A stretch of DNA of 64,000 nt from Pseudozobellia thermophila (GCF_900141855.1 NZ_FQYU01000001.1:1-64000), one strand, 5' to 3'. Shown: positions 35,914-45,982, counted from the stretch's first letter. Notes: generated from the letters alone by a model not told the origin. A program made the numbers and translations.

Positions 35914-37221
35914 ATGATTGAAAAGGCACCCTTATTCATACCAAGTTCAGATATTGAAAAGCAGCGGGAATCCTTATTCTTGTTAAAGACCCAACACCCT
36001 TTTCCAACAATCGAAAAAGAATATCTATACTGGGACAAAATAAAGTATTTGGAAAGTTCAAAATTTTCTAAGAACACCTTATGGTTTAACACAAAATGGA
36101 AGAGAAGTATCACTCAAAATCGCCTCCAATTAGGAGTTTCAAATTATGCAATCAAATACACGCATAATGTAAATGAGTACCTCCAACAAAAACTCCACTA
36201 CTTGGATTTCAATTTCGGGGCAGGTCTTCAAAAGGAAAAACTGCTTTCTGATTTAGACAAGGAGCAATATCTTAATAATGCCCTTATGGAGGAATCTATT
36301 TTTTCCTCTATGGTAGAAGGCGCTACGACTACTCGTGTCAAAGCCAAAGAAATGCTTCGAAAAAAGAAAAAGCCAAAAAATAAATCGGAGCAAATGATCC
36401 TTAATAATTACCAGGCCATTCAATTTATTAGCGAAAATCAAGAGGAAGATTTATCCATTGATAAGTTGCTCGAAATTCACCGACTAGTAACCCATAATAC
36501 TTTAGAGGATGATAATATAGGTGTCTTTCGAACGTCCGATGATGTCCATGTAATGAACCACATTACTGGTGAAATTATCCATACTCCACCAAAATTTAAA
36601 GAACTTCATGAGCTAATGCAATCGTTCTGTGAATTCTTTAACTCTAACCCTAAAGAGAACTTTGTTCACCCTATCGTTAAGGCCTCCATTCTTCATTTTC
36701 TAATCGGTTATATACACCCTTTCGTAGATGGAAACGGAAGAACAGCTCGTGCCATATTTTACTGGTATCTTTTGAAAAACGGTTATTGGCTGGCTGAATA
36801 TCTTTCTATTTCAAGGGTAATTATGAAGTCGAAAGTACAATATGAAAAAGCCTATATCTACACGGAAATTGACGATATGGACGTAACATATTTTGTCCAC
36901 TACCAAGTAAAGGTGCTTACTCAGGCTTTTGAAGATTTAAAAAAATACGTTGCCAAAAAGAAAAAAGAAAAGCTGAATTTTTCCAAATTTTTAAAAATCG
37001 ATGGCATTAACGAACGACAGGCCCAAATACTATTTTGGATTGAAAAAGATAAAAATCGTGCTTTTACCGTTAAAGAAATACAAACTATTTTTTCAATTAC
37101 TAATCAAACGGCCCGAACCGATTTGGAAGGACTGGTTTCACGGGAATTTCTTAAAAAAGTGCCCATTGATAAAAAATCGTCCAACTATTGGAAAGGTAAC
37201 CGGTTCGAATCACTGACCTAA
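35914..37221 (+). CDS. Fic-domain protein with N-terminal inhibitory motif and C-terminal winged helix
   Basis: 435 residues. The Fic catalytic loop HPFVDGNGRTAR is at about 268-279 with the catalytic His. An inhibitory (S/T)xxxE(G/N) motif, SSMVEG, lies at about 132-137, so this is a class II (N-terminal) self-inhibited Fic. A C-terminal winged helix (about 370-430, FTVKEIQTIFSITNQTARTDLE) probably binds DNA. Fic enzymes AMPylate proteins using ATP. The architecture is common in Bacteroidota genes called Fic/DOC-type regulators. The gene is AT-rich compared with neighbours and isolated between two operons, suggesting recent acquisition. No separate antitoxin gene is present. Target protein unknown. 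Confidence 0.88.
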   Translation: MIEKAPLFIPSSDIEKQRESLFLLKTQHPFPTIEKEYLYWDKIKYLESSKFSKNTLWFNTKWKRSITQNRLQLGVSNYAIKYTHNVNEYLQQKLHYLDFNFGAGLQKEKLLSDLDKEQYLNNALMEESIFSSMVEGATTTRVKAKEMLRKKKKPKNKSEQMILNNYQAIQFISENQEEDLSIDKLLEIHRLVTHNTLEDDNIGVFRTSDDVHVMNHITGEIIHTPPKFKELHELMQSFCEFFNSNPKENFVHPIVKASILHFLIGYIHPFVDGNGRTARAIFYWYLLKNGYWLAEYLSISRVIMKSKVQYEKAYIYTEIDDMDVTYFVHYQVKVLTQAFEDLKKYVAKKKKEKLNFSKFLKIDGINERQAQILFWIEKDKNRAFTVKEIQTIFSITNQTARTDLEGLVSREFLKKVPIDKKSSNYWKGNRFESLT

Positions 37222-37340
37222 AAAAAGTACATTGCGCCATTCTCCATGCTCCATATTAACCATTAACAATCCGGTTGATATTGGCCGTGTCCTTCTTCGG
37301 ACTGGATCAGTAATCCCTAGGCAGAGAAGGCACCCTTCCT

Positions 37341-37497
37341 TACTGCATACTGATAATTGCTAATTGCAAACTGCCTACTGCCTACTGCCTACTGCCCACT
37401 GATAATTGTTAATTGCAAACTGCCCACTGCCTACTGCACACTGCACACTGCCAACTGCCAACTGCCAACTGCCAATTGTTAATTGTCCAATGTTCAC
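37341..37497. repeat. Heptad tandem-repeat block C (right-arm units only)
   Basis: About 22 units of 7 bp such as TGCCTAC, TGATAAT, TGTTAAT and TGCCAAC, the same unit family as the right arms of blocks A and B. No clear left arm is seen in 37222-37340. The block runs into the stop codon of the downstream-facing permease gene at 37494. It contains no supported coding sequence. Confidence 0.85.
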
Positions 37498-39893
37498 TCC
37501 GTCCTAAGGCTCTTGACAGGATTTTTATTGGCCGCCTTGATGGCCTGAAAGCTGACCGTTAGGATGGTAATGGCCAAGGCCCCGACGACGGCCAGGAGAA
37601 AGATCCACCATTCCAAGATCACGCGATACGGATACTCCTGCAACCAGCCGTTCATGACATAGTAGGAAATGGGAATGGCGATAAAGCATGAAATTAAGAC
37701 CAACTTTAAAAAATCTTTCGAAAGCATGTTCCAGACATTAAAGGTAGAGGCCCCCAATACTTTACGCACGCCTATTTCCTTTTGGCGTTGCTCGGCCACA
37801 AAGGAGGTGAGCCCGAAGAGTCCGAGGCAACTGATCAAAATCGCCAAGGCGGTAAAAACGGCCGAAAGGGTGCCTATTCGTTCCTCGGCGGCGAATTTCT
37901 CCCCGTATTCCGAATCGACAAAGTCGTACTGAAAGGGAATATCGGGAAAGTGTTCTTTAAAGACCCTTTCTATCGTGGAAATATTTTCATTGGCACTTTG
38001 ATCGGGATTGAGCCGTAAATTGTAAAAACTGGTGTTGCCGTGTTTGTCATAGGCATAAATACCTTGTTTTACGGGTTCGTACGGCGATTGTGTAATCATG
38101 TCCTGTACCACACCGATTATTTTTAAGGGAGGAAAGGGGTCCTCAATATCGTCATCTGTAATGAACTTGCCAATCGGGTCGGTGAGTCCCATGTATTTCA
38201 TGGCCGTTTCATTGATAAGAACGGCATTGGAATCGCTGGCGAACTCCCTTGAAAAGTCCCGTCCCTTTACTATCTTGAGATTCAGCGATTTCGCGTACTC
38301 GGGCGTTACTTCCGTCCAGGCCAGGTCTTCCTGAAATCCTTCGGGCTTGCCCTCCCAATTGTAACCACCCCTGTTCGACCATATTTCGGTGGTCGGACTA
38401 CTCGACCCCGACATCTCGACCACCGCACCCGAAGCCAGGAACTCGTTTCGCAGCAAGTCGTATTTGCCGTCAAAATCACGGCTCATCACCGGTATCTGTA
38501 CCAGCCCTTCCTTATCGTAGCCCACGGGACGGTTCTTGGCATGGTTGATCTGTTGCATAACGATGACCGTGCCGATAATAAATGCCACAGAGACCGTAAA
38601 TTGGAGCACTACCAAAATCTTTCGTGGCAAACCCGCGTATTTTCCGGTGACCATGGTGCCCTTAAGCACGTCTACCGGCCTGAAGGAAGAGAGGTAGAGG
38701 GCAGGATAGCTTCCGGCAAGCAGGGAGGTAAAGAGAACGAACAGCAAGGAGGTGCCCCAAAAAACCGGGTTGTCCCACGGGAACTCAATTTCCTTTCGGG
38801 CCAAATCGTTAAATGCGTTCAAGGAGAGCAGTACGATCAGCACCGCCCAACCATAGGCGAACAGGACCACCAAAAACGACTCGCTCAAAAATTGATAGAT
38901 CAACTGCTTGCGCTGGGAACCAATGGATTTTCGGATCCCTACCTCCTTGGCGCGCTTTTCCGACCTGGCCGTACTCAAGTTCATAAAATTGATGCAGGCC
39001 AACAAGAGGACGAAGGCGCCGATAATACCGAACAACCATACGTATTTGATCCGTCCGCCCGACTGTTTGCCGTTTTCGAAATTGTTGCGCAGGTACCAAT
39101 CCTTCATCGGCAACAAGAACAATTGCGGATTGAACTCGGCCGTTTCCTCGTTCAGGTCTTTCTTGACATCCTTAATGGTTTCCGTCACCTTTTCCATACT
39201 GGTATTATCGGCAATCTGGACGAACATTTGAAAGGAGTTGTTGCCCCATTGGTCTTCCGCATTTTTGATCCACTCAAAAAGGGAAAGGTATTTCTCCCAA
39301 GGCATGATGTATTCGAGGTCGTTGAAGGAATTGTTCACCGGTATATCCTCGTAGACGGCGGTCACTTCCATGTCGTATTGGCTATTGGCCTTGACTACCT
39401 TTCCTATGGGGTCTTCGTCCCCAAAAAGCGCATGGGCCACCGACTCGGAAAGCATAATGGAATTGATTTTTCGCAATCCGTTTTTTTCTCCCTTCAATAT
39501 ATTGAGGCCAAGAAGCTCGGGAGCCTCTTCCTGCATAAAATTCCCTCTTCTCGAAAGGCTTTTCTCTTTGTAGTTCAGGTATACGGCATTGTTCCAAGAC
39601 GACATGACCAAATGCTTGAAATTGTCGGCGTAACCTTCCCTCAGCCCCATTTCCAAGGGGCGGGGTATGGCGGGCCCGGTACTGGTTTCACCGTTCAGGG
39701 TCTGCGACTGAAAGACCTGTGCGATACGCTCCTTTTTGCTAAAATAATCGTTGTGCGATAACTCATCGTTGATCCAAAGACCAATGATAAGGGCAACGGC
39801 CATACCGAGGGCCAAACCTCCGATGTTGATAACGGAATACCCTTTGTTCTTTAAGAGGTTTCTCCAAGCGACCTTTAAGTAGTTTCTATACAT
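37494..39893 (-). CDS. MacB/FtsX-type ABC transporter permease (paralogue 2)
   Basis: 799 residues with two MacB periplasmic core/FtsX units. The N-terminal helix is at about 20-42 (NIGGLALGMAVALIIGLWI), a periplasmic domain at 45-280, three helices at 285-400, a second helix and periplasmic domain at 425-665, and three helices at 680-790, ending SLRTE. This duplicated FtsX layout is a Bacteroidota type. It is 25 bp downstream of a paralogous permease with the same ends. With the ATPase at 42459, HlyD at 43223 and TolC at 44493 it forms a tripartite efflux or lipoprotein export operon. Its last codon abuts repeat block C. Confidence 0.9.
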   Translation of the reverse strand: MYRNYLKVAWRNLLKNKGYSVINIGGLALGMAVALIIGLWINDELSHNDYFSKKERIAQVFQSQTLNGETSTGPAIPRPLEMGLREGYADNFKHLVMSSWNNAVYLNYKEKSLSRRGNFMQEEAPELLGLNILKGEKNGLRKINSIMLSESVAHALFGDEDPIGKVVKANSQYDMEVTAVYEDIPVNNSFNDLEYIMPWEKYLSLFEWIKNAEDQWGNNSFQMFVQIADNTSMEKVTETIKDVKKDLNEETAEFNPQLFLLPMKDWYLRNNFENGKQSGGRIKYVWLFGIIGAFVLLLACINFMNLSTARSEKRAKEVGIRKSIGSQRKQLIYQFLSESFLVVLFAYGWAVLIVLLSLNAFNDLARKEIEFPWDNPVFWGTSLLFVLFTSLLAGSYPALYLSSFRPVDVLKGTMVTGKYAGLPRKILVVLQFTVSVAFIIGTVIVMQQINHAKNRPVGYDKEGLVQIPVMSRDFDGKYDLLRNEFLASGAVVEMSGSSSPTTEIWSNRGGYNWEGKPEGFQEDLAWTEVTPEYAKSLNLKIVKGRDFSREFASDSNAVLINETAMKYMGLTDPIGKFITDDDIEDPFPPLKIIGVVQDMITQSPYEPVKQGIYAYDKHGNTSFYNLRLNPDQSANENISTIERVFKEHFPDIPFQYDFVDSEYGEKFAAEERIGTLSAVFTALAILISCLGLFGLTSFVAEQRQKEIGVRKVLGASTFNVWNMLSKDFLKLVLISCFIAIPISYYVMNGWLQEYPYRVILEWWIFLLAVVGALAITILTVSFQAIKAANKNPVKSLRTE

Positions 39894-39918
39894 GGTTTTT
39901 GTTTCTTAATTGATGTGA

Positions 39919-42354
39919 TTATTCGGTACGCAAACTTTTGACCGGATTTACCAAGGCCGCTTTTATACTTTGATAGCTGACCGTAATCACCGATATCAAA
40001 ACCGCTATAAATGACGCCAGGCCAAATACCCACCACGGAATGTCTATGCGATATGAAAAATCTTCGAGCCATCGGTTCATGGCATACCAGCCTATAGGCA
40101 GGGCCACTAGAATAGCGAGCACGACCAATTTTAAAAAGTCTACGGTCAAGGCATAGGCGACCTGTCCCACACTGGCCCCCAAAACCTTGCGCACCCCTAT
40201 TTCCTTGGTGCGCTTTTGGGCATTGAAGGCCGCCAGGCCAAACAGCCCCAAGCAGGCGATCAAAAGGGAGAGCAATGTAAAAATGATAAAGATGTTACCT
40301 AGCCTTTGTTCGCTTACATAGATATCGTTAAAGGCGTCTTCCATAAAATAATAATCGAATGGTTCCCCGGGCACTATAGTATTCCAAACCGCTTCAATTT
40401 GAGCAATTGCATTGGCAAAGTCACCCGCCTTAATTCTTACGGCCATGGCATAGGCCCCATCCTCCAAGTGCAGGCTTACCGCGTCTATATCCTCTTTTAA
40501 CGACGCAATATGAAAATCCTTTAAAACCCCAATGACCGTGTAGTAGGTAGGGTTCTCCGAATCAAAATCGGGCGTATAGCGCTTGCCCAAGGCCTCTTGC
40601 GGACTCAGGTTCATTATTCGCGTAGCCGTTTCGTTCAAAATGATGGCCGTAGAGTCGTTGCCATAAGACCTATCAAAACCACGCCCCGCCACCAGTTCAA
40701 AATCCATGGTGGAAATATAGTCGTAATCGACGCCCCAGGTCTGCATATTCACCGCGGATTCTGCCGAGTTTTTATCCGTATCGGGGCGAAACGTGGTATC
40801 GCTACGGGATGAGGGGGTAGGAAAATAGCTGCTCATTGTAGCACTCTCGACAAAACCTAATTGTTCCACCTGTTCCTTAAAGGACGATGCCTTGTCCCCT
40901 GCCGTAAAGACATCGTTAACGATCAAGACCTGATCTTTCGAGAACCCTAGGTCTTTGCCTTGTATATACTTTAATTGTTGATACACTACCAAGGTACTGA
41001 TGATCAGAAAAACCGAAATGGCAAATTGAAACACGACGAGGGAATTCCTAATTTTACCTCCCCCCACACTGCCTCCATTACCACCCTTTAACACCGCCGC
41101 GGGTTTAAAACGCGACATAAAAAAAGCAGGGTAACTTCCCGAAAACAACCCCAAGACCATGACGGAAGCGAATAAAATCAACCAAAAAACGGGAGAACCA
41201 AAGGGTATCTCGATATCCTTATCGGCAAGGTCATTAAAAAAGGGCAAGGCCACAACGGCCAAAACCATGGCCAAAACCATGGCCAAAAGAGCCACCAATC
41301 CCGATTCAACCAAAAACTGCCGTACCAGGTTCCTTTTATTGGAGCCCAAGGTCTTTCTAACCCCAACTTCCTTGGCCCTTTTAAGGGAATGGGCGGTTGA
41401 AAGGTTCATGAAGTTGACACTGGCCAAGATCAAGAGAAAAATAGCAATAAACGTAAGGATGTATATGCTTTGTATGTCATTGTTCGCACTCATTTCCCCT
41501 ACCTTATGGGAATTTAAATGGATATCGGTCAAGGGAATGGTGCTAAAGATCAAATGATTGCCACTGGCCTTGAACTGCGCTTCGGTGATCCCGGGCATAA
41601 ATTGTTGGACACCGGGAATAACATATTTACCCAAAAGGCCGCGCAACTGTTCTTGAATTTGGTCTGCATTGACCGTAGGAAGTAATTTGATGAAGGTCTG
41701 GTAATTATTGCTGCCCCAATTGCCCACTACGGCATCTTCGTATCCGGCCATGGCCTCAAAAACGGTATACCCTCTCAGAAAGGAATTTTGTGGAAAATCT
41801 TCGATAACCCCGACAATGGTAAAGTTTTCCTCATTGTTAAGCACCATATTTTGCCCCACCGCATTGTCAATGGGAAAATGCTTTTCGGCGGCCGTTCTGG
41901 TCAAGACCAAGGTATTCGGGTCTTTCAGGGCCGTAGTGGCATCACCTGCCAATAAGGACACACCGAACATTTCGAAGAAAGAGGGGTCGACATAGGTAGT
42001 ATGTTCTTCCTTTACATTTGCCAGATCATCGGCCTTGCGCACAAGTGCGCTACCACGTGTTCTAAAGCGGGTTACCAACTCAATTTCTGAAAAGTCGGAT
42101 TTGAGTACTTCGGCCATAGGGGCCGGCGTAACGGCAAATTCACGTTCATCCCCGCCAAATTTGATATTGTTGTTTACGCGATGGATCCGTTCCGCATCGG
42201 GAAACATTTTATCATAGCTCAATTCATCGTAGATATACAGGGAAATAAGCAACCCCCCGGCCATTCCCACGGCAAGGCCAAAAGTGTTTAAAAACGTAAA
42301 GAAAGGCTGCTTTTTTAGGCTTCGCCAAGCGATTTTGATATAGTTTCTGAACAT
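39919..42354 (-). CDS. MacB/FtsX-type ABC transporter permease (paralogue 1)
   Basis: 811 residues with the same plan as the next gene: N-terminal helix (FGLAVGMAGGLLISLYIY, 25-42), a large periplasmic domain, three helices, then a second set of the same, and the ending VNPVKSLRTE. IGVRKVLGAS near 724 is the conserved FtsX cytoplasmic loop. The tandem copy suggests a heterodimer of permeases served by one ATPase, or two alternative complexes. It follows the ATPase gene by about 100 bp. Confidence 0.9.
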   Translation of the reverse strand: MFRNYIKIAWRSLKKQPFFTFLNTFGLAVGMAGGLLISLYIYDELSYDKMFPDAERIHRVNNNIKFGGDEREFAVTPAPMAEVLKSDFSEIELVTRFRTRGSALVRKADDLANVKEEHTTYVDPSFFEMFGVSLLAGDATTALKDPNTLVLTRTAAEKHFPIDNAVGQNMVLNNEENFTIVGVIEDFPQNSFLRGYTVFEAMAGYEDAVVGNWGSNNYQTFIKLLPTVNADQIQEQLRGLLGKYVIPGVQQFMPGITEAQFKASGNHLIFSTIPLTDIHLNSHKVGEMSANNDIQSIYILTFIAIFLLILASVNFMNLSTAHSLKRAKEVGVRKTLGSNKRNLVRQFLVESGLVALLAMVLAMVLAVVALPFFNDLADKDIEIPFGSPVFWLILFASVMVLGLFSGSYPAFFMSRFKPAAVLKGGNGGSVGGGKIRNSLVVFQFAISVFLIISTLVVYQQLKYIQGKDLGFSKDQVLIVNDVFTAGDKASSFKEQVEQLGFVESATMSSYFPTPSSRSDTTFRPDTDKNSAESAVNMQTWGVDYDYISTMDFELVAGRGFDRSYGNDSTAIILNETATRIMNLSPQEALGKRYTPDFDSENPTYYTVIGVLKDFHIASLKEDIDAVSLHLEDGAYAMAVRIKAGDFANAIAQIEAVWNTIVPGEPFDYYFMEDAFNDIYVSEQRLGNIFIIFTLLSLLIACLGLFGLAAFNAQKRTKEIGVRKVLGASVGQVAYALTVDFLKLVVLAILVALPIGWYAMNRWLEDFSYRIDIPWWVFGLASFIAVLISVITVSYQSIKAALVNPVKSLRTE

Positions 42355-42458
42355 GGTCTTCGTTTTTTGATTGATTCCCTAAAACAATTTATCCGTGATT
42401 AAGGGATAAGCTGGGTTGGTTTTGGTTGGTTATTTGTTGATCGATGAATAAACTCCCC

Positions 42459-43154
42459 CTACATCATGGCCCCTATGGCCCTGTTCTGACTTTCGGTAAC
42501 GATTTGGCCATCGAATAGGTTTACTACCCTATGGGCATAGTGCGAATCCCTATCGGAGTGCGTTACCATAACAATGGTAGTGCCTTCTTGGTTCAGTTCC
42601 GTTAACAGGTTCATTACCTCGATTCCGTTCTTGGAATCCAGGTTACCCGTAGGCTCATCGGCCAATATGAGTTTTGGGTTTGTAACCACTGCCCTTGAGA
42701 TGGCCACACGTTGCTGTTGCCCACCCGACAACTGCTGTGGAAAGTGCTTCTCCCTATGGGCGATCTTCATTCGCTCCAACACCCTCATTACCTTTTCCTT
42801 TCGCTCTGCTTTACCCATTTTCAAATAGATAAGCGGCAGCTCCACATTTTCGTAGACCGTTAGCTCGTCGATCAGGTTAAAGCTTTGAAAGACAAATCCC
42901 AGGTTCCCCTTTCTCAACTGCGTACGTTGACTCTCTTTTAGCCCCCCGACCTCATGCCCGGCAAAGTTGTAACTGCCTTCGGTGGGATTGTCCAGCATGC
43001 CTATAATATTCAGCAAGGTAGATTTTCCACAACCGGACGGCCCCATGATGGCCACAAATTCACCATCTTCCACTTTGAGGTTCACATTGTTCAAGGCCAA
43101 GGTCTCCACCTCTTCCGTTCGAAAGCTCTTTTTTAAATTTTGGATCGTTATCAT
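42459..43154 (-). CDS. ABC transporter ATP-binding protein (MacB/LolD type)
   Basis: 231 residues from ATG at 43154 (MITIQNLKKSFRTEEVE); the frame extends 13 codons upstream but ABC ATPases of this type start at the first beta strand. Walker A is GPSGCGKST near 38-46, the signature LSGGQQQRVAISRA near 142-155, Walker B LILADEPTGNLDS near 163-175, H-loop VTHSDRDSHYAHR near 198. The subfamily drives MacB- and LolCDE-like mechanotransmission rather than classical substrate passage. Operon with HlyD and TolC upstream and two permeases downstream. Confidence 0.92.
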   Translation of the reverse strand: MITIQNLKKSFRTEEVETLALNNVNLKVEDGEFVAIMGPSGCGKSTLLNIIGMLDNPTEGSYNFAGHEVGGLKESQRTQLRKGNLGFVFQSFNLIDELTVYENVELPLIYLKMGKAERKEKVMRVLERMKIAHREKHFPQQLSGGQQQRVAISRAVVTNPKLILADEPTGNLDSKNGIEVMNLLTELNQEGTTIVMVTHSDRDSHYAHRVVNLFDGQIVTESQNRAIGAMM

Positions 43155-43222
43155 CTTGTTCTGTTTGATTTTAATGGGTTGATATAATGACACCTAAATA
43201 AGCCAGATGTGACGCTTTTCTT

Positions 43223-44473
43223 TTATTTCAATACAATTCTTTCCGCTTCGCCAAAGCTATCGTAATTGCTCGTAATCACTTTTTCACCGGCATCGAGGCC
43301 TTCAAGTATTTCGTAGTACCTGGAGTTCTGTTTGCCGATTCGGATCGGTCTTTTTAAGGCCTCTCCACCATCGGGACCTACCACAAAGATCCATTGGCCG
43401 CCCGTGCTCTGAAAAAAGCTTCCTTTCGGTACCAACAAGGCCTGGTTGGATTCGCCCAACTGCAGTTTTATATTGTAGCTCTGCCCGGCGCGTATGGTTT
43501 CGGGCTTGTTTTCGGTAAAGACAAGATCTACGCGAAACCTTCCGCTACGTACTTCGGGGTATACCTTTCTGACCCTCAAGGCGTATTCCTTTCCATTACG
43601 TTCCAAAACGGCACTTAAGTCGCGCTTTACCCGGTCTATATAATGTTCGTCTATATCGGCCTCAATTTTGTAATCGGTCAGCACGTTGATCTGCCCTATG
43701 CGTTGGCCTTGTGATATATTCTGGCCTATTTCGGCATCGAGATACCCCAATTGCCCATCGGCAGGCGCCCGCACATTTAAATGATCCAGACGCTGGTACA
43801 CCATGCCCAGTGTTTTCTGCATACGGGCCAAATCGGCATCGAGACCTTTTAAGGATGTTTCGCGAAGCTCATCATCGTTTTCTGTCTGCTTCTTTATTAT
43901 TTCATACTGCTTTTTCGAAAGCTCGTAATCTTCCTTTGATTTTAAATAGACTTCCCTCGATATGAGCTCATCATCATAAAGCGCCTGGTTTTGTTCAAAA
44001 TTCCTTTTTAATCGCTGAAGATCCGTACTGGCGGTGGCCAAGGACCGACGCCCTTCCACTTGGCGTGAATCGAAGGTCAATTTTGTAGACCGTAGATCGT
44101 TCTGCTTCAAAGCCAAGTTACTTTCACTGGCCAAAATTTGCTCATAAAGGTTCATGTTCTCCAATTTTAGGATAATGTCACCTTTCTTTACCATAGCCCC
44201 CTCTTCTATCAACTTCTCGGTAACACGCCCCCCCTCGTAAGCATCCATATAAATGGTGGTAATAGGTGCCACATTGCCGTTGATGGTAATGTAATCGTCA
44301 AATTTGCCGTGGGTCACCTCGGCGATCGAAAGTTTGTCCTTCTCCGTTCTAAAGGTAGACACCGAATTGGCGAACAACAGCTGATAGCCTACAAAGAGCA
44401 ATAACAAGCCTATTGCCATATACCCATAATGTTTGGGGCGTAACCCTTTTTTCTTTTCTAATTGTATATCCAT
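43223..44473 (-). CDS. Periplasmic adaptor (HlyD/RND membrane-fusion family)
   Basis: 416 residues. One N-terminal membrane helix (GYMAIGLLLLFVGYQLLFANS, about 17-37). The barrel-sandwich hybrid/lipoyl domain (GNVAPITTIYMDAYEGGRV, EGAMVKKGDIILKLENM) flanks an alpha-helical hairpin at about 110-225, then beta-barrel and membrane-proximal domains. It links the inner-membrane permease to the TolC channel encoded next to it. The gene starts 19 bp after the tolC-like gene. Confidence 0.9.
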   Translation of the reverse strand: MDIQLEKKKGLRPKHYGYMAIGLLLLFVGYQLLFANSVSTFRTEKDKLSIAEVTHGKFDDYITINGNVAPITTIYMDAYEGGRVTEKLIEEGAMVKKGDIILKLENMNLYEQILASESNLALKQNDLRSTKLTFDSRQVEGRRSLATASTDLQRLKRNFEQNQALYDDELISREVYLKSKEDYELSKKQYEIIKKQTENDDELRETSLKGLDADLARMQKTLGMVYQRLDHLNVRAPADGQLGYLDAEIGQNISQGQRIGQINVLTDYKIEADIDEHYIDRVKRDLSAVLERNGKEYALRVRKVYPEVRSGRFRVDLVFTENKPETIRAGQSYNIKLQLGESNQALLVPKGSFFQSTGGQWIFVVGPDGGEALKRPIRIGKQNSRYYEILEGLDAGEKVITSNYDSFGEAERIVLK

Positions 44474-44492
44474 CGTACCTATTGATCTAAAT

Positions 44493-45839
44493 CTAATTTA
44501 TATTAAACACCGGCAGCCCCCTGTAAAAGTCCAGGGTGCTTTTATTTATTTCCACCTTAAGCCGTACCTGTAAATTCTCGTTCTGGGCACTGGCGAACAA
44601 ATTTTTCGCCGTAAAGAGCTCCAAGGCACTGACCAGTCCTTTCTCGTATCGTTTCTGCGCAATGGTAAAGGCCAAGTTTTGAGCCTCTACCTTTTTATCG
44701 CTCTGCGCCAATTCTACCAATAGCGAATTGTAATCCTGCACCAATTGCCGAATGGTCTGAAAAAGCACCTGCTCTTGGGTCTTTAAATTATTCTCTGCCC
44801 TAAGCTTTTCTATCTTGGCCTGCTTTACCCTTGACCATGCCGACCCACCGTTGCTTATGGGAACACTCAGGCTAACACCTATATACTGCGAGGTATTGTC
44901 CCTAAACTGCTCCCTAAAGGGCAATGTTTTCCCCAGGGAGTCGCGTGTGGTCTCGAAGTATCCGGTACCCACACCGGCAAAAAGGGATAGGGAGGGGTAT
45001 AGCCTACCACGTGATACGGCCAACTGTTTTTTGGCCGCTTTGGCCCTAAGTTCCTGTGCCTTTATCAACGGAAGAAAATCCCTGGCCTCGTTATACACCA
45101 AATCCGACTTTATTTCCTCCTTATCAAAATCCAAGGTAACACTATCCAACGGTTCTTGGATATCGATGTCGGAGGTATTCTCCAGGTTCATTTCTTGGAT
45201 CAAGGTCAATTTGGCGGTCGCCAACTGATTTTTGCTCTGGGTAAGGTTCAGCTCGTCGGTCAACAATAAAGATTCCGCCTCATATAGATCCGCCCCTGCC
45301 TTTAGCCCCAATTCGATCTGTTTTTTGACCAACTCATAATTGGCTTTGGAAACGGCCAACTGCTCTTGCGATATGGCCACCAACCCCTCGAAAAACTGAA
45401 TGTCATAAAAGGCCTGCATTACCCTAAAGGCCAAAAGAAATTTCTGTTGCAGTACCTCTTCTTGCGTGGCCTTGTACAAAAACTTAGAAGCCTTGATCGC
45501 ATTTATTTTTTGAAAGCCCTGAAACAGGTCTATCGAAGATTCCAAGGAATAGTTATTGGTAAAGAAATCGGTGGTTACGATATCGTTGGTAAAAGGATCC
45601 GTACTACGCCCAAAATTGATGTAATAGTTGGAGGACCCATTGACCGTCGGCAACAGGTTACGAATAGATTGGGCGTAGGTTTCCTTTTGCGATAGGTTGG
45701 TATACTCATAATCGTTGAGCTGTAAATTGTTTTCCAGCGCATAGGCAACACATTCATCCAATGTCCAGACTTCTTGTCCGGCCAATTTGGCGGATAGGAG
45801 CAACAAAATCATTATTAAAAGCTTGATCAGGTAATTCAT
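44493..45839 (-). CDS. TolC-family outer membrane channel
   Basis: 448 residues with a signal peptide (MNYLIKLLIMILLLLSAKLA, cleavage near 21) and two outer-membrane efflux protein repeats of about 200 residues each. Typical sites are LDECVAYALENNLQLNDYEY at 28-47 and QKRYEKGLVSALELFTAKNLF near 400. It is the first gene of the export operon and diverges from the NtrC-family regulator gene, 208 bp away, a natural place for control by that regulator. Confidence 0.92.
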   Translation of the reverse strand: MNYLIKLLIMILLLLSAKLAGQEVWTLDECVAYALENNLQLNDYEYTNLSQKETYAQSIRNLLPTVNGSSNYYINFGRSTDPFTNDIVTTDFFTNNYSLESSIDLFQGFQKINAIKASKFLYKATQEEVLQQKFLLAFRVMQAFYDIQFFEGLVAISQEQLAVSKANYELVKKQIELGLKAGADLYEAESLLLTDELNLTQSKNQLATAKLTLIQEMNLENTSDIDIQEPLDSVTLDFDKEEIKSDLVYNEARDFLPLIKAQELRAKAAKKQLAVSRGRLYPSLSLFAGVGTGYFETTRDSLGKTLPFREQFRDNTSQYIGVSLSVPISNGGSAWSRVKQAKIEKLRAENNLKTQEQVLFQTIRQLVQDYNSLLVELAQSDKKVEAQNLAFTIAQKRYEKGLVSALELFTAKNLFASAQNENLQVRLKVEINKSTLDFYRGLPVFNIN

Positions 45840-45867
45840 ATCATTTCAGATGTGCCAAACTTACAAC

Positions 45868-45982
45868 GATTCCCGTGCCAACAACACAAAATATTGTATA
45901 TCAATGTATTACAAATAAAAAATAAAAATCACCCCCATTCAACTGTAAAAAATATGTACAACAATTGTCCAATTTTTAGACA
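45868..45982. promoter_or_regulatory. Shared regulatory region of export operon and NtrC-type regulator
   Basis: On the minus strand TTGGCACGGGAATCGTT (about 45868-45884) resembles a sigma-54 promoter: the -24 TGGCAC is good, but the -12 element reads GT where GC is normal. An inverted TGTC-N9-GACA motif at 45966-45982, roughly 110 bp from the -12 region, could be an upstream activator site. Both are weak pattern matches. Confidence 0.3.

Noticed and set aside
45868-45884. Confident sigma-54 promoter before the tolC-like gene
   Set aside because: The -12 element has GT instead of GC, a critical position, so it is kept only as a weak candidate.
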